Of a DNA stretch of 59,250 nt, positions 1 through 11,000 are shown in pieces. Below the pieces are notes generated by a model. It was given only the letters and a program-made list of their open reading frames with translations, was not told the DNA's origin and did not search any database. The stretch covers positions 1-59,250 of the forward strand of contig NZ_BLBG01000013.1 of assembly GCF_009687905.1 (NCBI RefSeq), in the 5' to 3' direction. This DNA comes from Lacticaseibacillus zhaodongensis. Lineage in GTDB: Bacteria; Bacillota; Bacilli; Lactobacillales; Lactobacillaceae. The translations under genes were made by a program, and so were the position numbers. Within the stretch, counting starts at the first letter, position 1. Each line of letters begins with the position of its first letter.

Positions 1-76
1 GAACACAGAAGTTAAGCTTCTCTACGCTGATAGTAGTTGGTGGGAAACTGCCTGCGAGGGTAAGAAGTCGCCGCGC
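1..76 (+). rRNA. rrf: 5S ribosomal RNA, 3' part
   Basis: The window opens inside a 5S rRNA. The stretch GAACACAGAAGTTAAGC, followed by the TAGTAGTTGGTGGGAAACTG region and a GC-rich 3' end, is the conserved 3' two-thirds of Firmicutes 5S rRNA. About 40 nucleotides of the 5' part lie outside the window. It is followed within 10 bases by tRNA genes, as at the end of a typical rRNA operon. The exact 3' end is estimated. Confidence 0.9.
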
Positions 77-85
77 TCATTATAT

Positions 86-158
86 GGAGGATTAGCTCAG
101 TTGGGAGAGCGTCTGCCTTACAAGCAGAGGGTCACAGGTTCGAGCCCTGTATCCTCCA
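86..158 (+). tRNA. tRNA-Val (anticodon TAC)
   Basis: A 73-nt cloverleaf. Acceptor arms GGAGGAT and ATCCTCC with discriminator A, D arm AGCTCAGTTGGGAGAGC, anticodon stem TCTGC/GCAGA with loop CTTACAA, and T arm containing GGTTCGAGCCC. The 3' CCA is not encoded. First tRNA of a nine-gene cluster downstream of the 5S gene. Confidence 0.95.
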
Positions 159-160
159 TT

Positions 161-233
<73 letters not shown>

Positions 234-255
234 TCCCAGTAGATACACAAGCCAT

Positions 256-338
256 GCGGGTGTGGCGGAACTGGCAGACGCGCTAGATTTAGGTTCTAGT
301 GGTTAATTACCGTGGGGGTTCGAGTCCCTTCACCCGCA
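256..338 (+). tRNA. tRNA-Leu (anticodon TAG)
   Basis: An 83-nt class II tRNA with acceptor GCGGGTG/CACCCGC, anticodon stem CTAGA/TCTAG around loop TTTAGGT, a long variable arm (GTGGTTAATTACC region), and T loop GGTTCGAGTCC. The long variable arm and TAG anticodon identify leucine. Confidence 0.95.
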
Positions 339-363
339 GTTTAGGCCTTATTGGCATAAATAT

Positions 364-436
<73 letters not shown>

Positions 437-452
437 GTAATCAAATAGTTAT

Positions 453-524
453 GCGGAAGTAGTTCAGTGGTAGAACATCACCTTGCCATGGTGGGGGTCG
501 CGGGTTCGAATCCCGTCTTCCGCT
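453..524 (+). tRNA. tRNA-Gly (anticodon GCC), copy 1
   Basis: A compact cloverleaf with acceptor GCGGAAG/CTTCCGC, anticodon loop TTGCCAT and T loop GGTTCGAATCC. The gene body is identical to the copy at 731-802. Confidence 0.95.
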
Positions 525-563
525 TTTCTGTTGTTTAAATGATTACTAACAGTTTAATATCTT

Positions 564-637
564 GCACCCATAGCGCAACTGGATAGAGTGTCTGACTACG
601 AATCAGAAGGTTGTAGGTTCGATCCCTACTGGGTGCA
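564..637 (+). tRNA. tRNA-Arg (anticodon ACG)
   Basis: A 74-nt cloverleaf with acceptor GCACCCA/TGGGTGC, anticodon stem TCTGA/TCAGA around loop CTACGAA, and T loop GGTTCGATCC. In bacteria the A34 of this tRNA is normally deaminated to inosine by TadA. Confidence 0.95.
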
Positions 638-642
638 TTTAA

Positions 643-716
643 CGGGAAATAGCTCAGCTTGGTAGAGCACCTGGTTTGGGACCAGGGGGTCGCAGGTTCG
701 AATCCTGTTTTCCCGA
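643..716 (+). tRNA. tRNA-Pro (anticodon TGG)
   Basis: A 74-nt cloverleaf with acceptor CGGGAAA/TTTCCCG, anticodon stem CCTGG/CCAGG around loop TTTGGGA, and T loop GGTTCGAATCC. Its body outside the anticodon arm is almost the same as that of the tRNA-Pro(CGG) at 817-890. Confidence 0.95.
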
Positions 717-730
717 CTTTTCATAATAAT

Positions 731-802
731 GCGGAAGTAGTTCAGTGGTAGAACATCACCTTGCCATGGTGGGGGTCGCGGGTTCGAATCCCGTCTTCCG
801 CT
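731..802 (+). tRNA. tRNA-Gly (anticodon GCC), copy 2
   Basis: Identical in sequence to the tRNA-Gly at 453-524, lying between the two proline tRNAs. A local duplication is the simplest explanation. Confidence 0.95.
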
Positions 803-816
803 TTTTTAATACTTTT

Positions 817-890
817 CGGGAAGTAGCTCAGCTTGGTAGAGCACTACGTTCGGGACGTAGGGGTCGCAAGTTCGAATCTTGTTTTCCCGA
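817..890 (+). tRNA. tRNA-Pro (anticodon CGG)
   Basis: A 74-nt cloverleaf with acceptor CGGGAAG/TTTCCCG (one G-U pair), anticodon stem CTACG/CGTAG around loop TTCGGGA. It reads CCG and is the last tRNA of the cluster. A dedicated CGG isoacceptor fits the GC-rich codon use of the neighbouring accessory genes. Confidence 0.95.
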
Positions 891-910
891 TAATACGATT
901 GTTTACATAT

Positions 911-932
911 GCGCCTAGTCAGCGCTTTTTTT
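911..932 (+). terminator. putative terminator after the tRNA cluster
   Basis: A short GCGC stem around a seven-base loop is followed by seven T residues, 20 bases after the last tRNA. The stem is short, so this is only a plausible terminator. A second candidate follows at 986-1012. Confidence 0.45.
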
Positions 933-985
933 GTCCGCTAAAATGATTCTGAAAATACGGTCCATTGCAAAATGTTAGTTAGTAA

Positions 986-1012
986 AGTCACGCCCTAGCG
1001 ACGTGGCTTTTT
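986..1012 (+). terminator. second putative terminator before ctsR
   Basis: AGTCACG pairs with CGTGGCT (one U-G pair) across an eight-base loop and is followed by five T residues. It lies immediately upstream of the ctsR promoter and probably insulates it from the rRNA/tRNA operon. Confidence 0.55.
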
Positions 1013-1038
1013 GCATTCGTGATGAAAGCCTGTATAAT
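1011..1038 (+). promoter_or_regulatory. ctsR promoter
   Basis: TTGCAT at 1011-1016 and TATAAT at 1033-1038 are separated by 16 bases. This is a good sigma-A promoter placed directly upstream of a CtsR operator. Confidence 0.75.
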
Positions 1039-1041
1039 GAA

Positions 1042-1058
1042 AGTCAAGATTAGTCAAA
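1042..1058 (+). promoter_or_regulatory. CtsR operator (direct heptad repeat)
   Basis: AGTCAAG-ATT-AGTCAAA matches the CtsR consensus of two RGTCAAA heptads three bases apart, with one mismatch in the first heptad. It sits just after the -10 element of ctsR, so CtsR should repress its own operon at normal temperature. Confidence 0.8.
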
Positions 1059-1079
1059 GTATCGAACGGAGGTGGCGTC

Positions 1080-1544
1080 GTGCAGGCACAAAATATGTCT
1101 GATATAATCGAATCTTATTTGAAAACGATCTTAGAACAACAACGGCAGGTCGAAATCAGACGGGCCGAGATTGCAGAACGCTTTAATTGTGTGCCATCAC
1201 AGATCAATTACGTGATCAATACGCGCTTCACCCCGCAACGCGGCTACGTTGTGGAGAGTAAGCGCGGTGGTGGTGGCTACATTCGCATTGTGAAGGCGCA
1301 ACTGCGTGATGACCAGACGTCATTATCGGTAATGCGGGCTAATGTTCCCAGTCGTTTGCGCGAACGTGATGCGCAGGCGATGACGCAGCAACTGTTTGAC
1401 GCTCAAATCATCAGTCAAGAAACTGGGAATGCAATGCTGAGTGCCATGAGTCACCGGACCTTGAACTTAGCCGATACTCGGCTGGAAGAAATGCTGCGGG
1501 CGCGGATGTTTAGAGCCCTGTTAGACAGTCTCCGTTTTGAATAA
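1080..1544 (+). CDS. ctsR: Heat-shock transcriptional repressor CtsR
   Basis: A 154-residue class III heat-shock repressor that binds direct heptad repeats upstream of clp genes. The N-terminal winged helix-turn-helix covers about residues 6-70 (SDIIESYL, then PSQINYVINTRF) and includes the glycine-rich wing RGGGGYIRI at 62-70; in Bacillus subtilis this glycine-rich loop is the thermosensor. The C-terminal half (about 80-154) is the dimerization region. The GTG start is preferred because GGAGGT lies 6 bases upstream. A matching CtsR box precedes the gene. The McsA/McsB adaptor-kinase pair found in Bacillus is absent, as is usual in lactobacilli. Confidence 0.96.
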   Translation: MQAQNMSDIIESYLKTILEQQRQVEIRRAEIAERFNCVPSQINYVINTRFTPQRGYVVESKRGGGGYIRIVKAQLRDDQTSLSVMRANVPSRLRERDAQAMTQQLFDAQIISQETGNAMLSAMSHRTLNLADTRLEEMLRARMFRALLDSLRFE

Positions 1545-1675
1545 ATAATAGTAATACCGACGGGGTTATTAAGTTGCTCCGTTTTTGAATTAGTTTTGAT
1601 GACCATATCTGACTGCGATTCGTCAAGATTGCGGCCAGGTACGTGCAGGTGAGCTTACACCGAGGAGGACTTAGC

Positions 1676-4162
1676 ATGGATAACTTATTTACGATTAGCG
1701 CCAAGAATGTACTTTCGATTGCGCAGAAACAAGCGCGGGTGTTCCATCACCATGCGGTTGGAACTGAGCACCTCCTGCTCGCCTTGACCATTGAGTCTGA
1801 AGGCATTGCCGGCAAAACCTTGCGGCAGCTTGGCGTCACCGAGGCGCTTGTCCACGATGATGTTGAGAGCTACACAGGTTACGGGGCATTGCCTAATAGT
1901 GCTACCGGAGCGGATGCTTACCTTCCATATTCACCCAAGGGTAAGGAAGTACTGGCTGGCGCAGGAGACGAGGCTAAGCGCTTTGGTGCTGCCAAAATTG
2001 GTACGGAACACATCCTGCTCAGTTTACTAACGGATGAAGATTCCATCGCCAGTCGCATTTTGGCAAGCAGCTTCTCACTCAACGCTAAAAAGCTGCGGAA
2101 GCTGGTCTTGAAGCGGATGGGCGTCAGCGAGAGCACGAGCAAAGCCAAGGCACCCCGGAGCAATGCCAACGCGCCGACTCCGACCTTGGATGACTTAGCG
2201 CGGGACTTGACCCAACTTGCACGGGAAGACCGGATTGACCCCGTCGTCGGCAGAGACGCCGAGGTCCGGCGGTTGATTCAGATCCTAGCGCGGCGGACCA
2301 AGAACAACCCCGTACTGATCGGGGAGCCTGGGGTCGGCAAAACGGCGATTGCTGAGGGTTTTGCCGAACGGATCGTCCAGGGCAAAGTGCCAATGGAGAT
2401 GCGAACCAAACGCGTTATGATGCTCGACATGGGCTCACTGGTTGCCGGGACTAAGTATCGTGGTGAGTTCGAAGACCGCCTGAAGAAGATCATCGACGAA
2501 ATCTACAAGAACGGTGAAGTCATTCTCTTCATTGATGAACTGCACACCCTGATCGGTGCCGGTGGTGCCGAGGGGGCTATTGACGCCTCAAACATTTTGA
2601 AGCCAGCCCTCGCACGGGGTGAACTGCAACTCATCGGGGCAACGACCTTGGACGAGTACCAAAAGTACATCGAAAAGGATGCTGCTTTGGAGCGGCGGTT
2701 TGCGACCGTTATGGTCAAGGAGCCAACGCAGGAACAAGCCGAAGAGATTCTGCGCGGTTTACGGCCCCGTTATGAGGAGCACCACGGTGTAACGATTAGT
2801 GATGCGGCACTGCACGCAGCGGTCGAGCTGTCGAACCGGTACATCACGACCCGCTTCTTGCCGGACAAGGCAATCGACCTGATCGATGAGTCAGCTGCCA
2901 AAGTGCGGCTTGATAACAGTGACCGGCCGAGTCCCGCTAGCAAGCTCGAAGACCAGTTGCGCAAGCTGGTCGAGGAGAAGGAGGCCGCAATCGGGGCGCA
3001 AGACTTCGAAAACGCCGCCCAGCTGCGGGAGCAGGAACAAGATCTCCGGGCCAAAATTGCCACGGAGCAGGCTAAGGCACCAAGTGATGGTGTGCGTAAG
3101 GACATTGTCGTTGGTGAGGAAGACGTTGCCGATGTCGTTGGTCAGTGGACCGGGATTCCGGTTACCCAGCTGACTAAGAAGGAAAGCGAACGGCTACTGC
3201 ACCTCGAAAAGGTTCTTCACGAACGGGTCGTTGGTCAGGATGAGGCCGTTACGGCTGTGGCCCGGGCAATCCGCCGGGCCCGTAGCGGTCTGAAGGCACC
3301 TAACCGCCCAATCGGCAGTTTCATGTTCCTCGGCCCAACTGGGGTCGGTAAAACTGAGCTGGCCAAAACGCTCGCGGAGGCCATGTTTGGTAGCGAAGAC
3401 GCCATGATCCGGGTCGACATGTCCGAATACATGGAGAAGTACAGTACCAGTCGCCTGATTGGGGCCGCACCTGGCTATGTTGGCTATGAAGAGGGCGGTC
3501 AGCTTACCGAAAAGGTCCGCAACAAGCCATACTCCGTTGTGCTTTTGGATGAGGTCGAGAAGGCCCACCCAGACGTCTTTAACCTTTTGCTGCAAGTGCT
3601 CGATGATGGGTACTTGCGGGATGCAAAGGGCCGGTCGGTCGACTTCCGGAACACTATTTTGATCATGACTTCGAACCTTGGTGCCAGCAGCATCAACCTC
3701 GACAAGAGCGTTGGCTTCGGTGCGAAGGCGGCTACTGATGATTATGGGGTCATGAAGGAACGCATCAACGGTGAATTGAAGCGCTACTTCCGCCCAGAAT
3801 TCCTGAACCGGATCGACGAAACGATCGTCTTCCACAGTCTGGGCAAGCCGGAGCTGCGGACCATCGTCAAAATCATGGCGAAGTCCTTGCTCGACCGTGT
3901 GCGTGACCAGGGCATTGAGGTCTCAATGACCCCAGCAGCCGTTGATGCGGTTGCTAAGGCCGGCTACGACCCTGAATACGGTGCGCGGCCACTGCGCCGG
4001 GCACTGCAGCGGGACGTGGAGGATCAGCTCAGTGAGCTTTTGCTCGCGGGGACCGCTAAGGCTGGCGATACCATCGTGATTGGGGCCCACAAGGGGAAGA
4101 TTACCTTTAAGGTCAAGAACCCTAAGCAGACCGAAGAACACGAACCGGTCAGCTCTAAATAA
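1676..4162 (+). CDS. clpC: ATP-dependent Clp protease ATP-binding subunit ClpC
   Basis: An 828-residue Hsp100/Clp ATPase that unfolds substrates and feeds them to ClpP. It has an N-terminal double Clp repeat (about 1-150), a first AAA+ module with Walker A GEPGVGKT at 216-223, a UVR/M-domain coiled coil in the middle, and a second AAA+ module with Walker A GPTGVGKT at 553-560. The ATG at 1676 is chosen because GAGGAGG lies just upstream and the protein then begins [12 protein letters not shown]; an in-frame start further upstream has no better support. It lies 131 bases after ctsR without an obvious terminator and is probably co-transcribed with it. Confidence 0.97.
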   Translation: MDNLFTISAKNVLSIAQKQARVFHHHAVGTEHLLLALTIESEGIAGKTLRQLGVTEALVHDDVESYTGYGALPNSATGADAYLPYSPKGKEVLAGAGDEAKRFGAAKIGTEHILLSLLTDEDSIASRILASSFSLNAKKLRKLVLKRMGVSESTSKAKAPRSNANAPTPTLDDLARDLTQLAREDRIDPVVGRDAEVRRLIQILARRTKNNPVLIGEPGVGKTAIAEGFAERIVQGKVPMEMRTKRVMMLDMGSLVAGTKYRGEFEDRLKKIIDEIYKNGEVILFIDELHTLIGAGGAEGAIDASNILKPALARGELQLIGATTLDEYQKYIEKDAALERRFATVMVKEPTQEQAEEILRGLRPRYEEHHGVTISDAALHAAVELSNRYITTRFLPDKAIDLIDESAAKVRLDNSDRPSPASKLEDQLRKLVEEKEAAIGAQDFENAAQLREQEQDLRAKIATEQAKAPSDGVRKDIVVGEEDVADVVGQWTGIPVTQLTKKESERLLHLEKVLHERVVGQDEAVTAVARAIRRARSGLKAPNRPIGSFMFLGPTGVGKTELAKTLAEAMFGSEDAMIRVDMSEYMEKYSTSRLIGAAPGYVGYEEGGQLTEKVRNKPYSVVLLDEVEKAHPDVFNLLLQVLDDGYLRDAKGRSVDFRNTILIMTSNLGASSINLDKSVGFGAKAATDDYGVMKERINGELKRYFRPEFLNRIDETIVFHSLGKPELRTIVKIMAKSLLDRVRDQGIEVSMTPAAVDAVAKAGYDPEYGARPLRRALQRDVEDQLSELLLAGTAKAGDTIVIGAHKGKITFKVKNPKQTEEHEPVSSK

Positions 4163-4192
4163 TTTAATATTGACAACGGAGCGCAAGCGTGC

Positions 4193-4221
4193 TTGACAGA
4201 AGTTTTCCGGACTGTTAAGCT
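4193..4221 (+). promoter_or_regulatory. putative rpoBC promoter
   Basis: A perfect TTGACA at 4193-4198 is followed 17 bases later by a weak TTAAGC -10 element. It lies 30 bases after clpC and about 215 bases upstream of rpoB, which leaves a long untranslated leader. Confidence 0.55.
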
Positions 4222-4437
4222 GTCTACAGTTGTGTTTCGTTACAGACAAGGTACCGCCGTGATCTATTGTCCATGGCTGGTACGAGAAGAGGTCAAAAGT
4301 AGCAGCAAGTGTCGCGCTACTTTTGTCTTTTTTTTGCCTAAAATGTCGTCACTTTTGGCGATGTAATCAAAATGTAATGTGCACAGTCCGCTTCTGGATT
4401 CTAATGCTAACCGCAATTTTATAGAGGGGTGAATAAC
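4222..4437 (+). ncRNA. rpoB leader, candidate Lacto-rpoB RNA element
   Basis: The long leader of rpoB holds a bulged hairpin in which GTACCGCC near 4251 pairs with GGCTGGTAC ending near 4283, followed by a terminator at 4295-4335. A structured RNA called Lacto-rpoB has been described upstream of rpoB in Lactobacillales; position and the bulged hairpin fit, but I have not matched it to the published consensus. Confidence 0.45.
4295..4335 (+). terminator. intrinsic terminator in the rpoB leader
   Basis: AAAAGTAGC pairs perfectly with GCTACTTTT across an 11-13 base loop, and an eight-T run follows after GTC. It ends clpC transcription and, if the promoter at 4193 is real, could also attenuate rpoBC. 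Confidence 0.8.
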
Positions 4438-7400
4438 TTGGCAGGACATTTAGTCAACTACGGTAAACACCGCACACGACGTTCCTACTCGCGAATCAAA
4501 GAAGTTCTTGAACTTCCAAACCTGATTGAAATTCAGACTAATTCGTACCAGTGGTTCCTGGACGAAGGCTTGAAAGAAATGTTCGACGACATCATGCCTA
4601 TTTCAGACTTCCAGGGCAACCTGAGTTTGGAATACGTTGATTATCAGTTGCTCGAACCAAAGTACACGGTGGAGGAAGCTCGGCAGCATGATGCTAACTA
4701 CTCCGCACCATTGCACGTAACACTGCGTCTGACCAACCACGAAACCGGTGAAATCAAGTCCCAGGACGTCTTCTTTGGTGACTTCCCACTGATGACCGAG
4801 CAAGGTACCTTCATTATTAATGGTGCTGAACGGGTTATCGTTTCCCAATTGGTCCGCTCACCTGGTGTCTACTTCAACAGTACTGTTGATAAGAACAGCC
4901 GCACCACATACGGTACGACCGTGATCCCTAACCGGGGTGCTTGGCTTGAATTTGAAACTGACGCCAAGGACATCTCCTACGTTCGGATCGACCGGACCCG
5001 GAAGATCCCAATGACCGAACTCGTGCGGGCCCTTGGTTTCGGTTCCGACCAGGACATCATCGACCTTTTCGGTGACAACGATTCCCTGATGCTCACCTTG
5101 GAAAAGGATGTGCACAAGGAAGAGAGCGACTCCCGGACTGATGAAGCCCTGAAGGATATCTACGAACGACTACGCCCAGGCGAACCTAAGACTGCTGACT
5201 CTAGTCGCTCACTGCTTTACGCACGTTTCTTCGATCCAAAGCGTTACGACCTCGCCAAGGTTGGTCGTTACAAGGTCAACAAGAAGCTTGCGCTCAAGAA
5301 CCGGCTGCTCGGTGAGACCCTTGCAGAAACGCTGGCTGACCCTGACACCGGTGAAGTACTTGCCAAGAAGGGTGACAAGGTCGACCGTCAGCTCATGGAC
5401 ACCTTGACCCCTTACCTCGAACGCGACGACTTCAAGACGATCACCTTGCAGCCTAACTCCGATGGTGTTTTGCAGGACCCAGTTGAACTCCAGAGCATCA
5501 AGGTCTACTCCCACGTCACTCCTGACAAGGAAGTTAACCTGATCGGTAACGGCAACATCGATCCTAAGCTGAAGCACATCACCCCAGCCGACATCATGTC
5601 CGCAATGAACTACTTCCTGAACCTGCAGGAAGGCATTGGGAACACTGATGATATCGACCACTTGGGTAACCGCCGGATTCGTTCTGTTGGTGAACTGCTG
5701 CAGAATCAGTTCCGCATCGGTCTTTCCCGGATGGAACGGGTCGTGCGCGAACGGATGTCCATTCAGGACGTTACCACCGTTACGCCACAGCAATTAATCA
5801 ACATTCGGCCAGTTGTTGCCTCCATTAAGGAATTCTTTGGTTCATCCCAGCTGTCACAATTCATGGACCAGACCAACCCACTCGGGGAACTGACGCACAA
5901 GCGTCGTCTCTCCGCCCTTGGACCTGGTGGTTTGACTCGTGACCGGGCTGGATATGAAGTTCGAGACGTGCACTACACCCACTACGGTCGCATGTGCCCA
6001 ATCGAAACTCCTGAAGGTCCTAACATCGGGCTGATTAACAGTCTGGCAACCTACGCTGTTGTTAACCCTTACGGCTTCATCGAAACCCCATACCGGCGTG
6101 TTTCCTGGACCGACCACAAGGTTACCGACAAAATTGACTACCTGACTGCTGATGAAGAAGATAACTACATCGTTGCGCAAGCTAACTCCCCATTGAACGA
6201 TGACGGCTCATTTGTTGACGACACCGTTCTGGCCCGGCACAAGGATGACAACATCGAAGTTTCACCAGAAAAAGTCGACTACATGGACGTTTCGCCTAAG
6301 CAAGTAGTTGCTGTCGCTACTGCCTGCATTCCTTTCTTGGAAAACGATGACAGTAACCGTGCCCTCATGGGTGCGAACATGCAGCGGCAAGCTGTTCCTT
6401 TGATTCGTCCCCACGCACCACTTGTTGGTACCGGGATGGAATACAAGGCGGCACATGACTCCGGGACTGCGATTCAGGCTAAGTTTGCTGGTACCGTTAG
6501 CTACGTTGACGCCAAGACCATCAAGATCCGGCGCGAAGACCAGGCTGAAGACACCTACACCCTGATGAAGTTCCGGCGTAGTAACGCTGGTAAGAACTAC
6601 AACCAGACACCAATCGTGCGCCTCGGCGACCACGTTGATGTTGGTGAAATCATTGCTGATGGCCCAGCCATGGACAATGGTGAGCTGGCTCTGGGTCAGA
6701 ACCCAGTTGTCGCCTTCATGACTTGGAACATGTACAACTATGAAGACGCGATCGTTCTGTCCGAGAAGCTGGTCCGTGAAGATGCTTACACCTCAATTCA
6801 CATTGAGGAGATGGAATCTGAAGCGCGGGACACCAAGCTCGGACCTGAAGAAGTTACCCGCGAAATTCCTAACGTTGGGGATGACGCACTGAAGGACCTT
6901 GATGAGTACGGGATTGTGCGCATCGGTGCCGAAGTTCATGACGGTGACATTTTGGTTGGTAAGGTTACGCCTAAGGGTGTTACCGAACTGTCTGCTGAAG
7001 AGCGTTTGCTCCACGCTATCTTCGGTGAGAAGGCGCGTGAAGTTCGCGACACCTCACTGCGGGTACCTCATGGTGGTGACGGGATCGTGCAGGACGTCAA
7101 AATCTTCACCCGTGAAGCTGGCGACGAACTCTCTCCTGGTGTCAACATGATGGTTCGTGTTTACGTTACCCAGAAGCGGAAGATTCAGGTCGGGGACAAG
7201 ATGTCCGGTCGTCATGGTAACAAGGGGACTGTTTCCGTTGTTGTCCCTGAAGAAGACATGCCGTACCTGCCAGATGGGACCCCAGTTGACATTTGCCTGT
7301 CACCAATGGGTGTGCCGTCACGTATGAACATTGGGCAAGTCCTCGAACTCCACTTGGGGATGGCCGCAAAGAAGCTTGGCATTCACATCGCAACCCCAGT

Positions 7401-8046
7401 CTTTGATGGTGCGCGTGAATCTGATGTTTGGGACACCGTTAAGGAAGCCGGCATGGCCTCTGATGGTAAGACGATCGTTTACGATGGCCGGACCGGTGAA
7501 CCATTCGAAAACCGGGTTTCAGTCGGGGTTATGTACTACCTGAAGCTCAGTCACATGGTCGACGACAAAATCCATGCCCGTTCAATTGGACCTTACTCCC
7601 TCGTTACGCAGCAGCCTCTCGGTGGTAAAGCACAGTTTGGTGGCCAACGTTTCGGTGAAATGGAAGTTTGGGCCCTTGAAGCTTATGGTGCTGCCTACAC
7701 CCTGCAAGAAATTCTGACCTACAAGTCAGATGACGTTGTGGGCCGGGTCAAGACCTACGAAGCGATTGTTAAGGGTGAACCAATTCCACAACCTGGTGTT
7801 CCTGAAAGTTTCCGGGTTCTGGTCAAGGAACTGCAGGCACTCGGTCTGGACATGAAGGTCCTTGACGCTGCCAAGCAGGAAATCGAACTGCGTGATATGG
7901 ACGATGACGACGATGATGTTGTTAGCGTCGATGCGCTTGCTAAGTTTGCTAAGGAGCAGGAGGAGAAGAAGGCTAAGGACGAAAGTGCCCAAGCTGCTTC
8001 TGCCGAAAGCAAGTCTGCAGATAGCAAGACTCAAGATAAGGAATAG
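4438..8046 (+). CDS. rpoB: DNA-directed RNA polymerase subunit beta
   Basis: The 1202-residue beta subunit, forming with beta-prime the catalytic cleft of RNA polymerase. The rifampicin-binding cluster (about residues 465-500) reads SQLSQFMDQ and [13 protein letters not shown], with Asp, His and Ser at the classic resistance positions, so it looks rifampicin-sensitive. The start is the TTG at 4438, 6 bases after GAGGGGTG, giving the family N-terminus (M)[19 protein letters not shown]; a GTG nine bases upstream lies inside the binding site. The C-terminal tail is rich in Asp, Lys and Ser and is variable in the family. rpoC follows after 11 bases. Confidence 0.98.
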   Translation: MAGHLVNYGKHRTRRSYSRIKEVLELPNLIEIQTNSYQWFLDEGLKEMFDDIMPISDFQGNLSLEYVDYQLLEPKYTVEEARQHDANYSAPLHVTLRLTNHETGEIKSQDVFFGDFPLMTEQGTFIINGAERVIVSQLVRSPGVYFNSTVDKNSRTTYGTTVIPNRGAWLEFETDAKDISYVRIDRTRKIPMTELVRALGFGSDQDIIDLFGDNDSLMLTLEKDVHKEESDSRTDEALKDIYERLRPGEPKTADSSRSLLYARFFDPKRYDLAKVGRYKVNKKLALKNRLLGETLAETLADPDTGEVLAKKGDKVDRQLMDTLTPYLERDDFKTITLQPNSDGVLQDPVELQSIKVYSHVTPDKEVNLIGNGNIDPKLKHITPADIMSAMNYFLNLQEGIGNTDDIDHLGNRRIRSVGELLQNQFRIGLSRMERVVRERMSIQDVTTVTPQQLINIRPVVASIKEFFGSSQLSQFMDQTNPLGELTHKRRLSALGPGGLTRDRAGYEVRDVHYTHYGRMCPIETPEGPNIGLINSLATYAVVNPYGFIETPYRRVSWTDHKVTDKIDYLTADEEDNYIVAQANSPLNDDGSFVDDTVLARHKDDNIEVSPEKVDYMDVSPKQVVAVATACIPFLENDDSNRALMGANMQRQAVPLIRPHAPLVGTGMEYKAAHDSGTAIQAKFAGTVSYVDAKTIKIRREDQAEDTYTLMKFRRSNAGKNYNQTPIVRLGDHVDVGEIIADGPAMDNGELALGQNPVVAFMTWNMYNYEDAIVLSEKLVREDAYTSIHIEEMESEARDTKLGPEEVTREIPNVGDDALKDLDEYGIVRIGAEVHDGDILVGKVTPKGVTELSAEERLLHAIFGEKAREVRDTSLRVPHGGDGIVQDVKIFTREAGDELSPGVNMMVRVYVTQKRKIQVGDKMSGRHGNKGTVSVVVPEEDMPYLPDGTPVDICLSPMGVPSRMNIGQVLELHLGMAAKKLGIHIATPVFDGARESDVWDTVKEAGMASDGKTIVYDGRTGEPFENRVSVGVMYYLKLSHMVDDKIHARSIGPYSLVTQQPLGGKAQFGGQRFGEMEVWALEAYGAAYTLQEILTYKSDDVVGRVKTYEAIVKGEPIPQPGVPESFRVLVKELQALGLDMKVLDAAKQEIELRDMDDDDDDVVSVDALAKFAKEQEEKKAKDESAQAASAESKSADSKTQDKE

Positions 8047-8057
8047 GAGGTTACCCT

Positions 8058-11000
8058 GTGATAGACGTCAACAAGTTTGAAAGCATGCAGATCGGTCTGG
8101 CTTCACCAGACAAGATCCGTAGCTGGTCTTACGGGGAGGTTAAGAAGCCGGAAACCATCAACTACCGGACACTCAAGCCAGAGCGTGACGGACTGTTTGA
8201 TGAACGGATTTTTGGCCCGACCAAGGACTGGGAATGTGCCTGTGGTAAGTACAAGCGCATTCGCTATAAGGGAATTGTCTGTGACCGTTGTGGTGTTGAA
8301 GTAACGCGTTCTAAGGTTCGCCGTGAGCGGATGGGCCACATCGAACTCGCTGCTCCTGTTTCCCACATCTGGTACTTCAAGGGTATTCCTAGCCGCATGG
8401 GGCTTGTCCTCGACATGTCCCCACGTTCCCTGGAAGAAATCATCTACTTCGCTTCTTACGTTGTTATCGATCCTGGTGACACGCCACTGGCTAAGAAGCA
8501 GCTGCTCACCGAGCGTGAGTACCGCGACAAGCGCGAAGAATATGGCAACACGTTCAACGCCAAAATCGGGGCTGAAGCCGTTAAGGAACTGCTTGACGAC
8601 GTTGACCTTGCGACCGAAGTTAAGGACCTGAAGGAAGAACTCAAGTCAGCTCAGGGTCAGAAGCGCACCCGTGCGATTCGCCGTCTGGACATTTTGGACT
8701 CCTTCCTGCAGTCCGGTAACAACCCGGCCTGGATGGTTATGGATGCAATTCCAGTTATGCCACCAGATCTGCGGCCAATGGTTCAACTCGAAGGTGGCCG
8801 TTTCGCTACTTCCGACCTGAACGATTTGTACCGGCGGGTTATTAACCGTAACAACCGGCTCAAGCGTTTGCTCGACCTGAACGCTCCTAACATCATCGTG
8901 CAGAACGAAAAGCGGATGTTGCAAGAAGCTGTCGATGCACTTATCGACAACGGTCGTCGTGGCCGGCCAGTTACCGGTCCTGGTAACCGCCCACTCAAGA
9001 GCCTGTCCCACTTGCTGAAAGGTAAGCAGGGCCGGTTCCGTCAGAACTTGCTTGGTAAGCGTGTCGATTACTCTGGCCGTTCGGTCATTGATGTCGGCCC
9101 TACCCTCAAGTTCTACCAGTGTGGTCTCCCCCGGAGCATGGCACTAGAGCTCTTCAAGCCATTCGTAATGCACGAATTGGTTAAGCGGAACCTCGCCAGC
9201 AACATCAAGAACGCCCGCCGGAAGATCGACCGCCAGGATGACGACATCTGGGATGTTCTGGAAGACGTCATCAAGGAACGGCCAGTTCTCCTGAACCGTG
9301 CACCTACACTGCACCGTCTGGGGATTCAAGCTTTCGAACCAGTGCTGGTTGATGGTAAGTCCATCCGTCTGCACCCAATCGTTTGTGAAGCTTACAACGC
9401 CGACTTTGATGGTGACCAAATGGCTATTCACGTGCCACTGTCTGACGAAGCTCAGGCGGAAGCACGTCTGCTCATGCTGGCTGCACACCACATTTTGACG
9501 CCTCGTGATGGGACCCCAATCGTTACCCCATCTCAAGATATCGTTCTTGGTAACTACTACCTGACGATGGAAGATGTTGGCCGGGTCGGCGAAGGTATGA
9601 TCTTCAAGGACGCCAACGAAGTTCTGCTCGCACTGCAAAATCACGATGTGCACCTGCACACCCGGATCGGTTTGGCGGTCAGCTCCATGCCTGACAAGCC
9701 GTTCACTGATGAACAGCGGAGCAAGATCATGGTTACCAGTGTTGGTAAGGTTATCTTCAACGAAATCATGCCCCACGGTCTGCCATACCTGAACGAACCT
9801 TCAACCGACAATATCGTCAATGGTGTGAATGACAAGTACTTCCTTGCCAAGGGTGAGGACATCATGGACTACCTGCAGAACGCGCCAGTTATTCTGCCGT
9901 TTAAGAAGGGCTTCCTGTCCGACATCATTGCTGAGGTCTTCAAGACTTACAAGGTGCAGCGGACTTCTGACCTGCTGGACGACATGAAGACACTTGGTTA
10001 CACGCAGGCTACTAATTCCGGCCTGACCGTCGGGATTGCCGATGTTCCGCACGTTCCCGAAAAGCAGGAAATTGTTGATGAGGCCCACAAACAGGTCGCA
10101 ACCGTTTCTAAGCAGTTCCGTCGTGGTCTTATCACCGATGACGAACGGCACGAACGGGTTATCAGCATCTGGAACGCTGCGAAGGATGACATCCAGCAGA
10201 AGCTGGTTGATAACTTCGACCCGAAGAACCCTATCTCAATGATGAGTGATTCAGGTGCCCGTGGTAACATTTCTAACTTTACCCAGCTTGCCGGGATGCG
10301 TGGTCTGATGGCCGCTCCTAACGGTGGGATGATGGAAGTTCCAGTTATCTCTAACTTCCGTGAAGGTCTGACCGTTCTGGAAATGTTCATGAGTACTCAC
10401 GGTGCCCGTAAAGGGATGACCGATACCGCTCTGAAGACCGCTGACTCTGGTTACCTGACTCGTCGTCTTGTCGATGTTGCCCAGGATGTCATTGTCCGGG
10501 AAGAAGATTGTGGTACCGACCGTGGTCTCGACGTTACTGACATTACTGATGGCAACGAAATGATCGAACCACTCGCCGACCGGATTCTCGGCCGTTACGC
10601 GCAGAAGTCAGTTCTTGACCCTAAGACCGGTGCTGTTATCGCCGCTAAGGGGACACTACTTGACGAGGACCTCGTTGCGCGGATCGTTGACGCCGGCGTT
10701 GAGAAGGTTACTATCCGTTCCGTCTTCACCTGCAACACCAAGCATGGTGTTTGCCAGAAGTGCTACGGTCGTAACCTTGCAACCGGTCTGCAGGTTGAAG
10801 TTGGTGAAGCGGTTGGTACAATCGCTGCCCAGTCAATCGGTGAACCTGGTACTCAGCTGACCATGCGTAACTTCCATACCGGTGGTGTTGCCGGTGGTGA
10901 AGATATCACGCAAGGGCTGCCTCGTATTCAGGAAATTTTTGAAGCACGTAATCCTAAGGGGCTTGCGGTTATCTCTGAAGTTGCCGGTACTGTTACCGCC

